Source: a virus
Strand: one strand, 5' to 3'
IMG/VR virus record: IMGVR_UViG_3300039018_000161
Span: 1-32,834 of that record
DNA length: 32,834 nucleotides
The position numbers were made by a program, and so were the translations under genes. This document shows positions 8,337-16,635 of this stretch, piece by piece. A model generated the notes under the pieces. It saw only the letters and a list, made by a program, of their open reading frames with translations. It was not told the DNA's origin and did no database searches. The first letter of the stretch is position 1; each line of letters opens with the position of its first letter.

Positions 8337-10544
8337 ATGGCTACTTATGAACAAGTCATTGAGGCACTGCGTGCTGCCGATGCCGCTGGAAACATTGAAG
8401 ATGCTCAAAGACTAGCACAGATTGCTCAGTCGTTATCTAAACCACAAAAAGCCCCTATAGCTGATGTTCGTAGTGAAACAATGGCTGATACAGGTGGAGG
8501 AGCCGCTGTCGGTATGCCACGTCGTGGTCGTGCTGCTGCAGTACAACCTGTTACTCCTTTAGAAGCGACTGCTGCAGGTGTGTTTAAAGGAGCTGTTCTA
8601 AACCCAGCATTAGCTGTTACTCAGGTTGTAGGCGGTGAAGGCGGTAGGGAATATGTCAAAGGGATTCAAGACCAATACAGACAGACAAGAGAACAAGCTG
8701 GTTTATCTGGAATTGATATTCCTGAAATCGCAGGTTCTATAGTAAGTCCTATTAACAGACTATTTCCTGCCGTAACTGCTGCTGGTCCTGTCGGACGCAT
8801 TGCTCAATATGGCACACAAGGCGCTATTATCGGCGCACTGACACCAGCAGAAGAAGCTGAGAACTTGCTGACTGAAAAGTTACAACAAGTCGGAACTGGT
8901 GCTTTGTTTGGAGGTGTATTAAGCGGTGCTCTTGATTTAGGTAAAGGCGCTATTAGTATTGCTAAAGAATTTGTTAAGCCTATAACAACAGCAGGTCAGA
9001 AAGCTATCTTACAGCAGCGTCTGTTAGAGATGGCTGGTAAAGAGCCAGAGAAGATTATTAGTGCATTGCGTAACGCTCCTGAATTAGTACCGGGTTCTAA
9101 ACCAACAGCAGCGGAAGCATTAGCAGACATTCCTGTTGCAACTTCATTAGCTGCGTTTCAGAAAAGCATTGAAAAGATACCTACAAAAGGAATCGCTGCT
9201 GACTTTGCAGTACGTCGTCAAGATGTAGCAAATGCTAGACAGTCTTTGCTTCGTCAAACTGGTGGAACACAAGATGACTTGCTTGAAGCTATTGCAGAAC
9301 GTACTCGGGTAACTGCTCCGATTCGTGAAGATGCGTTAGGGCAAGCAAATATTGCAGGTCGTTTAGAACCTCAGTTTGAGCAAGAAATAGCAAAGAAGTT
9401 TACAAGCAAAGCCAAAGCACTACAAGTTGGCGGTGCTTTAGAAACAGAAGCTGCACAGCAACAACAACTTGCTCGTAACTTCTTCCCCGTCGCTGGCTAT
9501 CCTCGTGTAAGTCCTGAGTTAAGTAATAACTTTGACCGTGTCTTAGGTAATCTTGATGGTGCTATTACTTCTAAGAATATTGCTGCACAGCGTCAAGCTG
9601 AAGGTCAGTTTAAGCAACTTCAGTTACAAAGTCTTGCGGAAAATGGTTTCTATCCCCTTCGTGTCAATCCTATTATTGACAACATTGACAAAGTATTAAC
9701 AACTCCCGGTACTCGAGCTTCAGATGTTGTTGTTAATGTCTTTGGTTCGTTAAGAGAAAAGCTACAGCGTTTGTCTAACCCGAACAACGGTGTTATTGAT
9801 TCAAACGATTTGTACACTATTCGTAAAGAAATAGGTAACGACATTAAGAAGTTCTCACAGGAAAGTCAGAACTGGGATGCTCGTCTTACAAGCGGTTTAG
9901 AAAAGAATGTTAAGAGCTACATCGATAACGCTATTGAAAAAGCAGGGAATAGCGGTGACTGGAAGCGTTACTTAGATACATTCCAGCAGCAATCTACTAA
10001 GATTAATCAAATGCAGATTGCACAAGCACTTGAGAAACAACTAGGCACTCCATTAGGTAATGCTGAACGAGTTGCTGGGTTTGCTGCAGCCGTTGAAAAT
10101 GCACCTAATCTGATTAAGCGCTCTACGGGTCAGGCTCGTTTCCAGAAGTTAGATGAAATTATGACTAAGAAGCAGATGAACGACATTGACAGTTTACTGG
10201 CTGATGTTAGCCGTGAAGCTAAAGGCGATACATTAGCAAGTTTATCAAGAGCTGAAGGACAAACAACTGCTGACCTCCCTAACTTACTGAACCGTTATGC
10301 CACAGCTACTAACACTGTATTAAAGCTAATTAAAAAGGATGCTGTAGCCGACATTAATAGATTAATGGCTACTATGACGTTAAACACTACTTTACTGGCT
10401 GACTTTATGCAAGGTGTTCCTCCAAGTAAAGCAGAAGCAGTTGTGAAGGCTTTGTGGTCTAGACTTACACCTGAAAACAGAGAAGCGTTAAATAGAGCAT
10501 TGATTATCAGAGCTGTTGTTCCACAGATGACAGAAGGCGAATAA
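8337..10544 (+). CDS. gp16-like large internal virion/ejection protein
   Basis: A 735-aa, Ala-rich, largely helical protein. Residues about 75-205 hold several Gly/Ala hydrophobic stretches (for example GVFKGAVLNPALAVTQVVGG and GTGALFGGVLSGAL), compatible with membrane insertion during DNA ejection. The remainder is charged helical repeats. No lytic transglycosylase motif was seen, unlike T7 gp16. SD AAGGA precedes ATG 8337. The stop overlaps the holin start (TAATG). The role is inferred from order and composition. Confidence 0.55.
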   Translation: MATYEQVIEALRAADAAGNIEDAQRLAQIAQSLSKPQKAPIADVRSETMADTGGGAAVGMPRRGRAAAVQPVTPLEATAAGVFKGAVLNPALAVTQVVGGEGGREYVKGIQDQYRQTREQAGLSGIDIPEIAGSIVSPINRLFPAVTAAGPVGRIAQYGTQGAIIGALTPAEEAENLLTEKLQQVGTGALFGGVLSGALDLGKGAISIAKEFVKPITTAGQKAILQQRLLEMAGKEPEKIISALRNAPELVPGSKPTAAEALADIPVATSLAAFQKSIEKIPTKGIAADFAVRRQDVANARQSLLRQTGGTQDDLLEAIAERTRVTAPIREDALGQANIAGRLEPQFEQEIAKKFTSKAKALQVGGALETEAAQQQQLARNFFPVAGYPRVSPELSNNFDRVLGNLDGAITSKNIAAQRQAEGQFKQLQLQSLAENGFYPLRVNPIIDNIDKVLTTPGTRASDVVVNVFGSLREKLQRLSNPNNGVIDSNDLYTIRKEIGNDIKKFSQESQNWDARLTSGLEKNVKSYIDNAIEKAGNSGDWKRYLDTFQQQSTKINQMQIAQALEKQLGTPLGNAERVAGFAAAVENAPNLIKRSTGQARFQKLDEIMTKKQMNDIDSLLADVSREAKGDTLASLSRAEGQTTADLPNLLNRYATATNTVLKLIKKDAVADINRLMATMTLNTTLLADFMQGVPPSKAEAVVKALWSRLTPENREALNRALIIRAVVPQMTEGE

Positions 10545-10918
10545 TGGACCCAATAACACTACTAGCAGCTTTTGCTCCTTTAGCGGTAGATTTGGGTAAG
10601 TCGCTTATTGCTAAGTTTGTCGCTCCTGAGAACTTCAAACCAGCCACGATTGAGCAGTATGTTGAAGTTAAGAAGATTGACTTGGAGATGTTCAAGGCTT
10701 TAAACGAAGCTGGAGGCTCTAATCCTTCGTACCTGTGGGTAGAGGCTATTGTACGTCTTCAGCGTCCGTTAGTGGTTGCTGTAGCTCTTGGAGCATGGGC
10801 TTGGACACACATTGCAGGAGTTCCTAGCCCTGAAGTAGATAACTTTGCTGCTATAGTTGGTTTCTACTTGTTTGGTGACAGAACCATGTTCTACGCTAAG
10901 AATGGTAGAGCTAAGTGA
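10544..10918 (+). CDS. Holin, GTA 3-TM type
   Basis: A 124-aa protein. The central motif (LNEAGGSNPSYLWVEAIVRL, then QRP) followed by hydrophobic segments (about residues 75-92 and 98-113) matches the Holin_3TMs (gene-transfer-agent release) family. It has an N-terminal hydrophobic stretch, residues 4-25. It is expected to permeabilise the inner membrane for endolysin release. The start overlaps the preceding stop (TAATG), and the endolysin GTG overlaps its stop by 4 bases, making a holin-endolysin cassette. Confidence 0.75.
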   Translation: MDPITLLAAFAPLAVDLGKSLIAKFVAPENFKPATIEQYVEVKKIDLEMFKALNEAGGSNPSYLWVEAIVRLQRPLVVAVALGAWAWTHIAGVPSPEVDNFAAIVGFYLFGDRTMFYAKNGRAK

Positions 10919-11349
10919 ACTTGAGTAGCAACTTTACTTTAGAAGAACTCACCGCATCACAAACAGCAGTCCGCAAGGGCTTTGACAACACCCCTAACGC
11001 TACCGAGATAGCTAACTTAGTTCGGGTTGCAGCATTGTTAGAGCAAGTCAGAGCCTTAGTCAAGAAGCCTATTTCAATTACTTCTGGCTTTAGGTCTAAG
11101 CAAGTCAATGACGCTGTAGGTTCAAAAGATACGAGCCAACACCGTATCGGCTGCGCTGCTGACTTCAAAGTCCCCGGAATGACCCCTAAACAGGTCGTAG
11201 AGGCGTGCGTTAAAGCCGACATAGGGTACGACCAAGTCATCCAAGAATTCGACTCATGGGTCCATATAAGCGTTCCTGATAGCCCTTCTAGACCACCCCG
11301 GAAACAAGCCTTAATTATTGACCGTCAAGGCACTCGTCCGTTCAAGTAA
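10915..11349 (+). CDS. Endolysin, M15 zinc D,D/L,D-peptidase
   Basis: A 144-aa protein from GTG 10915, which overlaps the holin TGA by 4 bases. It has the peptidase M15_3 signature: ITSGFRS (residues 55-61), S-x-H-x-x-G-x-A-x-D with H76 and D83 as zinc ligands, and WVHIS with H117 as the third. E111 is a likely catalytic base. Such enzymes cut peptidoglycan stem peptides. No signal peptide is present, so export depends on the holin. It is the last gene of the rightward late block. Confidence 0.88.
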   Translation: MNLSSNFTLEELTASQTAVRKGFDNTPNATEIANLVRVAALLEQVRALVKKPISITSGFRSKQVNDAVGSKDTSQHRIGCAADFKVPGMTPKQVVEACVKADIGYDQVIQEFDSWVHISVPDSPSRPPRKQALIIDRQGTRPFK

Positions 11350-11377
11350 AACTGTATTTCATTTTATACAAAAATCG

Positions 11378-11392
11378 TGTGTATTGTACACA
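11378..11392. repeat. Inverted repeat TGTGTA-TTG-TACACA
   Basis: Perfect 6-bp arms with a 3-bp centre in the convergent intergenic region, 29 bases after the endolysin stop. It has no T-tract. It could be a protein-binding site or an RNA 3' structure. Confidence 0.4.
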
Positions 11393-11418
11393 TTGTGAGA
11401 CACAGCGCAACATTTATT

Positions 11419-11486
11419 TATCCTAGAATCCTAGTCTTTTCTGCACGACACAGCTTAACAACTCAATAAATCCTAGAATCTTAGGA
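11419..11486. repeat. Paired ATCCTAGAATC elements
   Basis: ATCCTAGAATC occurs at 11420-11430 and 11470-11480, 50 bp apart. The second copy forms the inverted repeat TCCTA-GAATCT-TAGGA (11471-11486). Read leftward, this inverted repeat is followed by TTTATT, so it may be a weak second leftward terminator. Confidence 0.4.
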
Positions 11487-11487
11487 C

Positions 11488-11512
11488 AAAAAAAGAGGAC
11501 TCCGAAGAGTCC
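11488..11512 (-). terminator. Rho-independent terminator of leftward operon
   Basis: Read on the - strand: GGACTC, UUCG tetraloop, GAGTCC, then TC and seven T. A 6-bp stem closed by C(UUCG)G and a U-tract is a canonical intrinsic terminator. It lies 32 bases past the HNH stop and ends the leftward replication operon. On the + strand there is no U-tract, so it is essentially one-directional. Confidence 0.88.
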
Positions 11513-11543
11513 CCGTCAAGGTACTACTACACAAGGAATAGTG

Positions 11544-12014
11544 TTATAGCTTATTAGCTTTTTGTCTGTTTTGCTCCATTGTAATTACCTGTAGATTCCA
11601 AGGAACATGGAGACCACAAACGGTTTTGCCCTGTAGCGGAACGATGTGGTCAACCTCATACTTAGTCTCTGTCAATTCCTGCTGAAGTTTAGCAAGCCAA
11701 TAAAAAGCATTTATCTGATTGTGTTGGTCTTCCGTTAACCACAGCGGAGTACGACACATCAAGGATGCCCTTCTCTTAGCCTTCCTAACATAATATGACT
11801 GCTTTGTCTGTTTGTAATATGTTTTTCTAGCTTCTCTGTTTACTTCAAGATTGCTGTAATACAACTCGCTACGCTTTGTTGAGTCATAACGAGCTGTATC
11901 ATATTCCGAACGACAAGCCTTGCAATAACTGTGGTGTCCGTCTTTGTTCTGTTTCTGTTTAGGAAACAAAGACAGCTCTTTACTACATCCACACTTTTTG
12001 CAAGTTTTTATCAT
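11544..12014 (-). CDS. HNH endonuclease with zinc-ribbon N-terminus
   Basis: 156 aa from ATG 12014, which overlaps the RNR stop as ATGA and has AGGAGG nine bases upstream. An upstream TTG at 12038 is less likely. The N-terminal CKKC...CKAC pattern (two Cys pairs) looks like a zinc ribbon. The C-terminal EVDHIVPL, then GLHVPWNLQV and N-x-x-K form the HNH core. Free-standing HNH genes of this kind often sit beside phage RNR or polymerase genes as homing nucleases. It is the last gene of the leftward operon. Confidence 0.85.
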   Translation of the reverse strand: MIKTCKKCGCSKELSLFPKQKQNKDGHHSYCKACRSEYDTARYDSTKRSELYYSNLEVNREARKTYYKQTKQSYYVRKAKRRASLMCRTPLWLTEDQHNQINAFYWLAKLQQELTETKYEVDHIVPLQGKTVCGLHVPWNLQVITMEQNRQKANKL

Positions 12015-13918
12015 ATTTCGCATCCTCCTGCGGTACAACTTAGAGTTTGTACACCTTCTACATTATCATCGTACTCTTTAAAACCGTCCCAATTAATTCC
12101 TGCTGGTTGTTTTGATAAGAGTTCTTGATACTGCTCTTCGCTGCACTCTTCGTAAGGACTTTGCTTATAAGTGCCTCCATCCATTGGAAGAAAGGAGACT
12201 CCTGTTACTTCGTCGAAGTGCTTATACACCCATGCGCCTACGTCCATCCATTCGTGTTCTTTAACTGAAATGGTGACAGAAGGTTTATGTTCTGTGTAGT
12301 GGCGCTGAAACAGCAACCACAACTTCAAGTGCTTGAGTGCAGATAGTTCTTCACGCAATAGCGCACCGTCGTTTACTTTGACTGGGAAACTAAAGACTGT
12401 AGTTGACTCAGGCTTCATTACACAAGGCTCACCAACGAACCCTGCATCAGTCATAAACTGTGTCAAAGGGTCTTTATTATCAGCTCGTACACGACGAATA
12501 TAATACTTGCTATGCTGAGGGTGGATGCCAGATGCGGTAGAACAGAGTTGTGATACTGTTCCTTCCGGCTTAACAGCCGTAACTGCCACACTCTGATTGA
12601 TTCCAATAGCGTTAGCAAACTCAGCGTTAACAGTAATAGCAACATCTCGCAACCTTTCTAATCGTGCAGGTAAATCCTCATCATCAGGGTCGTTAAGAAG
12701 TGCATTGTCGCAGATACCAGTCATCGACACACCTAACAACGCTTCGTCTTCAGTATTCTTCTGCCAAATCTTACGCAAGTATGGGAAGTCGGTTAACGAC
12801 GCTTGAAACGTACCAAGAATCGTTGCAATGCGGATTTTAGACTCGATAGTATCCATAGTATCATCGCTACGAATGATACAGCTAGAAAGATTACAGAACT
12901 GGTAAGGACGGAGAATAATCTCAGAACAAGGATTAGTACCGAAAGCAAAACTTGCATCCCTACGCCCATTCTTTGCTGCTTGTTGTTGACTTGCTTCACG
13001 GTTAAAGATTCCTCGCTCACCAGAATGTGATTCATAAATAGAAGACCACTCACGCATAAACTGACCAATAGATGGTGTCTCTTCGTAAGTAGCAGAGTTG
13101 TTTGCTAAGGCACGTTGTCCTTGTCCATCCCACCAGTTACCTGCTTTAGCGTGTGCCATCTTGTCGTCTGTTAAGTCAGACAAACTAATCATTGCTGACC
13201 GTCGGACTCCACCCACAACAACAACTTCCCCGATTTTGCACAGAATATCATGGCACTCAAGGGAAGTGAGACGGCGACCAGTTGCTCCTCTGAATTTTGA
13301 GACACAGAACTTATAAAGCTCTTCCAAAGGTCCGGGTCCAGAAGCACGTCCACCGAAAGTCTTGAGTCTTGCTCCGGCGGGTCTAACTCGAGATGTGTCA
13401 AATTTTGGAATCTCGCCAGAGTAGAGAAGAGCGATGAGTTGGCGAAGTGATTTTGCCCATCCTTCTTTAGAATCCGACACAACAACAGTGCTCTTACTAT
13501 CAAACAACTGCTCTGGAACTTCAGGTAATTTCTTAACATATTGCTGCTCCACAGAGAAACCTACACCAGTACCGCATAGGAGGATGTACATAGCCTCGTC
13601 AAAGGCTTTAGGGTCGTCAATCGGTAAATATGAACAGTTAAAGGCAGCGACGTTCTGACGCTCTAGCGCAGGACCAGCAGTCATTACCGCACGCATTGAC
13701 GGTACGACTTCTAGGTTTACTACAGCCTCTTCTAACTCTTTACGCAGTTCAGGAGACAAGATGTACTTTTGTTTCTGTGCTAAGTGTTTCTCCATAAAGT
13801 CAAAGTATCGCTTTACGGTTTCATCCCAGTGCTCACGACGACCTTTATCGTCTAGGTATCGTGAATACCTGCTCTTAGCAATGAATGTGTTATAGGGTGT
13901 CATTGTGTATTTATTCAT
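12011..13918 (-). CDS. nrdJ: Class II (B12) ribonucleoside-triphosphate reductase
   Basis: A 635-aa protein with all catalytic residues of monomeric adenosylcobalamin-dependent RTPR. These are C95 (FNCS) and C342 (QFCNLSS) as the redox pair, N329-C331-E333 (NPCSEI) with C331 as the thiyl-radical Cys, and a C-terminal C628-x4-C633 (SCTAGGC) shuttle pair. It converts NTPs to dNTPs for phage DNA synthesis and needs host or imported B12. It is somewhat shorter than the 739-aa Lactobacillus enzyme. It is coupled by ATGA to a 51-aa gene upstream and to the HNH gene downstream. Confidence 0.93.
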   Translation of the reverse strand: MNKYTMTPYNTFIAKSRYSRYLDDKGRREHWDETVKRYFDFMEKHLAQKQKYILSPELRKELEEAVVNLEVVPSMRAVMTAGPALERQNVAAFNCSYLPIDDPKAFDEAMYILLCGTGVGFSVEQQYVKKLPEVPEQLFDSKSTVVVSDSKEGWAKSLRQLIALLYSGEIPKFDTSRVRPAGARLKTFGGRASGPGPLEELYKFCVSKFRGATGRRLTSLECHDILCKIGEVVVVGGVRRSAMISLSDLTDDKMAHAKAGNWWDGQGQRALANNSATYEETPSIGQFMREWSSIYESHSGERGIFNREASQQQAAKNGRRDASFAFGTNPCSEIILRPYQFCNLSSCIIRSDDTMDTIESKIRIATILGTFQASLTDFPYLRKIWQKNTEDEALLGVSMTGICDNALLNDPDDEDLPARLERLRDVAITVNAEFANAIGINQSVAVTAVKPEGTVSQLCSTASGIHPQHSKYYIRRVRADNKDPLTQFMTDAGFVGEPCVMKPESTTVFSFPVKVNDGALLREELSALKHLKLWLLFQRHYTEHKPSVTISVKEHEWMDVGAWVYKHFDEVTGVSFLPMDGGTYKQSPYEECSEEQYQELLSKQPAGINWDGFKEYDDNVEGVQTLSCTAGGCEI

Positions 13919-14070
13919 TTCACTTCTCTTTCTAGTTTATCGGCATTGTCCTCGATGCGCTCCGAGAACATCTCTACAAGGTCTTCGCTACTAATTTCTA
14001 GTAGCTCCAACAATGTTACTTCATCTAAGGCTTTAAGACGCTCCTTGATTTCATGTAAAAGCAACGGCAT
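13915..14070 (-). CDS. 51-aa acidic helical protein coupled to RNR
   Basis: ATG at 14070; the TGA overlaps the RNR ATG by 4 bases (ATGA). The 51-aa product is Leu/Glu-rich and probably one or two amphipathic helices (IKERLKALDEVTLLELLEI, then SSEDLVEMF). Similar tiny proteins appear directly before RNR genes in other phages. A role in RNR regulation or assembly is only inference. Confidence 0.7.
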   Translation of the reverse strand: MPLLLHEIKERLKALDEVTLLELLEISSEDLVEMFSERIEDNADKLEREVK

Positions 14071-14071
14071 C

Positions 14072-14395
14072 TTAGTCTTCCTTGTTGTAATACTTTTCAG
14101 TTACTTCGTCGTAGTTCTCAATTAAGTAATCGAGATAGTGTTTAATCTTCTTTAAATCCTCAATTCCTCCTTTGTATGGAAAGCGAAGTATGTATTTTAC
14201 CACATTGTGCGACCAAGGGTCTAATCCCCACTCAAGGGCGATAGTCCAAGGCTGTACACCTTTCTTGTAGTGTGTACCACCTACTTGATGTGCTAAAGTG
14301 TTTACTTTCTTGTCGTCGTACTCTTTGATTAAGTCCTGTAAAGTTTCTTGACGAATATAACCAAACGGTGTTGGCATTGCTACTGGGTTTGTCAT
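14072..14395 (-). CDS. DUF3310 protein (T7 gp1.7-related)
   Basis: A 107-aa protein. Residues about 37-95 match the DUF3310 pattern: GGTHYKKGVQPW.., EWGLDPW, N-V-V-K-Y-I-L-R, K-G-G-I-E-D-L-K-K-x-x-H-Y-L. The domain is found in T7 gp1.7 (a nucleotide kinase) and in many phage nucleotide-metabolism operons. Its position beside the RNR supports a nucleotide-related role, but kinase activity cannot be claimed. The start overlaps the stop of the exonuclease gene upstream. Confidence 0.8.
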   Translation of the reverse strand: MTNPVAMPTPFGYIRQETLQDLIKEYDDKKVNTLAHQVGGTHYKKGVQPWTIALEWGLDPWSHNVVKYILRFPYKGGIEDLKKIKHYLDYLIENYDEVTEKYYNKED

Positions 14396-15129
14396 ACGAT
14401 TCCTTTCACTTCTACACGACCTCTAGTTGATTTAGTTCCTTGGCTCCATGTACCACAGTCACGGCACTGGTAGCGTTGATATGCACCAGTGGTTGACATT
14501 GCTACACCACGCTTCTGTAAGTGCGTAGATGAGCAGTTAGGACATACAGCGCCTTCGGAGTACATATTGTGATTCGGATGGTTCTTAATCCAAGGACGTA
14601 GGGTATCGTATAGCGACTCTAACAACACTACGTCTTGAATGTTGTAAGACTCCATGCGCTTCCACGCATCCTTGTCGCCTTTCATGCACTTTGTCCACAA
14701 CTCCATTCCTTCATGCTCTTGTTTCTTACCTAAGCCAAGACGCTGTGCTACGAAGTCCAGCTTGTTACTAGGAAACCTGAAGTTGCTACGAACAACACGA
14801 AGTAAATCAATCTGTTTATAGGGACTAGGAGGACTAAAACTGTTGAGGATAAATTCTTTATTGATAGTAGGCATATCAAACTTATTACCATTATAGTGAA
14901 CCACAGCGTCTGCATCGGAGAGAAGTCCATGAAGTCCTTTTAACATCTTCTTGGTTTTGGAATTATGAACAGAATCAAACATAACAGTCTCATCACCGTG
15001 CCACTTCGCAGCATAGCAGAGCATATTAGATGAATCAATGATGTGGTTGGGTGAGATGTTTTGGTCCCACAGTCCCCACACCAATGCCGTCATCGGTGCT
15101 GTTTCTATGTCAAGGAGAAGTATCTTCAT
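14392..15129 (-). CDS. RNase H-like 3'-5' exonuclease with C-terminal zinc ribbon
   Basis: A 245-aa protein. N-terminal exonuclease motifs: LLDIETAP (D6, E8), VVHYNGNKFDMP and YNIQDVVLLESLY, a DEDD/RNase_H_2-type arrangement. The C-terminal part has CPNC...CRDCG, a zinc ribbon. It probably degrades or processes DNA or RNA during replication or host DNA breakdown. The fusion of the nuclease domain to a zinc ribbon is clear from the sequence. The substrate is unknown. It overlaps both neighbours by 4 bases. Confidence 0.78.
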   Translation of the reverse strand: MKILLLDIETAPMTALVWGLWDQNISPNHIIDSSNMLCYAAKWHGDETVMFDSVHNSKTKKMLKGLHGLLSDADAVVHYNGNKFDMPTINKEFILNSFSPPSPYKQIDLLRVVRSNFRFPSNKLDFVAQRLGLGKKQEHEGMELWTKCMKGDKDAWKRMESYNIQDVVLLESLYDTLRPWIKNHPNHNMYSEGAVCPNCSSTHLQKRGVAMSTTGAYQRYQCRDCGTWSQGTKSTRGRVEVKGIV

Positions 15130-15416
15130 AGATTACCTTGCGACTCCATAAAGGAATCAAAGTCTTGCTGAGAAATACATAACTCACCGGCTGTTCCATG
15201 ATGACACTCTGGGTAAGTAACGATGAACCGCATCTTTTCTTTGAGGTTATAACCGTAGTAGGCAGATAACCCGTCAGCTACTTTAGCCATTACGTTTGTC
15301 CATGACTCATCGTAGGGCAAAGTAAACTGTTTAGTAACTGTATCGTTGTTGTCTTCAATCGTAAGGCTTACTGTGAAAGTATCGCCGCTGTCGTCAAAAT
15401 TCATCATCATCTTCAT
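15126..15416 (-). CDS. Unknown 96-aa protein
   Basis: An acidic soluble protein (N-terminal MMNFDDSGDTFTVSLTIED) with no recognised domain. A central beta-rich half is followed by a helix around VMAKVADGLSAYYGY. It overlaps the exonuclease start by 4 bases and the PD-(D/E)XK gene end by 23 bases, so it is well embedded in the replication operon. Confidence 0.6.
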   Translation of the reverse strand: MKMMMNFDDSGDTFTVSLTIEDNNDTVTKQFTLPYDESWTNVMAKVADGLSAYYGYNLKEKMRFIVTYPECHHGTAGELCISQQDFDSFMESQGNL

Positions 15417-15753
15417 CTCCGTTGTTAGCCATCAAATCAAATAAAAGTTCTGCATCAATTACAGCTAAAGGTTTAGAATTGTTTTGTTTAATAATCACAA
15501 TCGGTTCACCGTCGCCATGTTTCTTGCACTGCTCGTAGTAATTATACACCGCAATCTTTGCTAAGGACTTACATTCAAATGTTGCTGGTAGTTCCTCTTT
15601 AGCGTATTGCGACATCACTACATCTTCACCGTGACTACCCATCGGACAACTGCGTAAGTCCTTGTCCGTCAGTTGTGGATACCTCTCCAGTAACTTCTTT
15701 ACGGTCCACTGCTGGAGCAGTCTTCCTTTTTGTTTTGCGGAGCTTGTTTTCAA
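15394..15753 (-). CDS. PD-(D/E)XK endonuclease, resolvase-like
   Basis: 119 aa from TTG 15753 (RBS AAGGAA seven bases upstream). The N-terminus (KQKGRLLQQWTVKKLLERYP, then LRSCPMGSHGEDVVMS) and the E-x-K motif (FECKSLAK) fit a phage PD-(D/E)XK family whose members begin K-x-KGR-x-LQ and contain G-x-GEDV...ECK. GED and ECK supply the metal ligands. A Holliday-junction or structure-specific nuclease role, as T7 endonuclease I has, is inferred. Its first 119 bases lie inside the upstream gene in another frame. Confidence 0.72.
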   Translation of the reverse strand: MKTSSAKQKGRLLQQWTVKKLLERYPQLTDKDLRSCPMGSHGEDVVMSQYAKEELPATFECKSLAKIAVYNYYEQCKKHGDGEPIVIIKQNNSKPLAVIDAELLFDLMANNGDEDDDEF

Positions 15754-16000
15754 CTTTAATTTCCTTTATCTTGGTTAGCATCTTCTTAGGGATGGTGATA
15801 CTGTTGTTACACATTCCTGCAGTAATCGTACCTGCTAACTCAATCTGTTCATCGTCTTCAAACACCACAAAACCTACTGTCTTACACTTTAAATCTTCCC
15901 GCTTTGCTTCGTGCCATTCACCTTGTGCTAAGGCATCTAGCCACTCGACTAAGACGAGCTTGGTGGAGTCCAAGTCTGATTTAGACTTCTTTGTAGCCAC
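15635..16000 (-). CDS. Unknown conserved-looking protein with extensive overlaps
   Basis: Taken from GTG 16000 this is 121 aa; the frame is open to 16087 and a TTG at 15970 is also possible, with none having a good Shine-Dalgarno. The core is KLVLVEWLDALAQGEWHEAK followed by VGFVVFEDDEQIELAGTI, then a basic tail. The tail overlaps the nuclease gene by 119 bases, and the start overlaps the exonuclease end by about 50. The V-x-W-x-D-A...G-F-V-V-x-x-D core is the part most likely to be constrained. Function unknown. Confidence 0.6.
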   Translation of the reverse strand: MATKKSKSDLDSTKLVLVEWLDALAQGEWHEAKREDLKCKTVGFVVFEDDEQIELAGTITAGMCNNSITIPKKMLTKIKEIKVENKLRKTKRKTAPAVDRKEVTGEVSTTDGQGLTQLSDG

Positions 16001-16635
16001 AGTAGCTGTGCGTTCTCCAGTACTCGCTGCAGGTCGCCCTCGTAGGCTTTGAGGACTGCTTCGTATAGTTCGTTTTCGTTTGTACATTCTGCTAGTATCC
16101 TTTTAGCTTTAACAGGTCCAATTCCTTTGAGACCAACGATGTTGTCAATCCTATCGCCAGTCAATATCTGTGTATAGAAAGCGGTTAAGCCTTCAAACTC
16201 AGAGACATAATATTTCTCTTTCTTGCGGTAGTTGTAATGCCAACCACGAAACTGATTGAGGTCTTTGTCGATGTGAACCATGATGGACTCATCTTCTGGT
16301 ACTGCGTAGGCAGCGATGCCGACTGCATCGTCAGCTTCAATGCCGTTGACTACCTCAAAACCCCATGAGTTTACTAGGTGGTCTCTAAGTGCTTGTAAAT
16401 GCACTGGCTTATCAATAGATGCTCTCTGACCCTTGTATGGAACTGTAACTGCTATCGAATCTCTAAAGTTGCCTTTGCCCGTTAGGAAGCCCTTGTAATC
16501 TTCACAGTCCAAGTCCATACAAAGTTCAGTCATTGATTGCTCAAGTCTGGACAACGCAATCTTTTCCTCTACATCGTTGCTAGAGAAGCCGACTGCGTAG
16601 CACAGACTGTCTGCATCAATGAGTGCGGTTATCAC
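15949..16635 (-). CDS. 5'-3' exonuclease (FEN/T7 gp6-type)
   Basis: A 228-aa protein with the metal-binding acids of the FEN superfamily: LIDADS (D7, D9), GIEADDAVG (E100, D102, D103), HIDKDL (D123, D125), and TGDRIDNIVGLKGIGPVKA (D161, D164) with the helix-3-turn-helix DNA-binding loop. It would remove RNA primers and 5' ends during replication and degrade host DNA. GTG 16635 overlaps the SSB stop (GTGA). The polymerase in this genome has no such domain, so this gene provides it in trans. Confidence 0.88.
   Translation of the reverse strand: MITALIDADSLCYAVGFSSNDVEEKIALSRLEQSMTELCMDLDCEDYKGFLTGKGNFRDSIAVTVPYKGQRASIDKPVHLQALRDHLVNSWGFEVVNGIEADDAVGIAAYAVPEDESIMVHIDKDLNQFRGWHYNYRKKEKYYVSEFEGLTAFYTQILTGDRIDNIVGLKGIGPVKAKRILAECTNENELYEAVLKAYEGDLQRVLENAQLLWLQRSLNQTWTPPSSS

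Noticed and set aside
9670-9705. TTGACA-type sequences within coding regions (for example 1563, 9676)
   Set aside because: No proper -10 at 16-18 bp, and they lie deep inside virion genes, so they are chance matches.
12015-12038. TTG-initiated N-terminal extension of the HNH protein
   Set aside because: ATG 12014 has AGGAGG at a good distance and overlaps the RNR stop as ATGA; the extension would read through the RBS itself.
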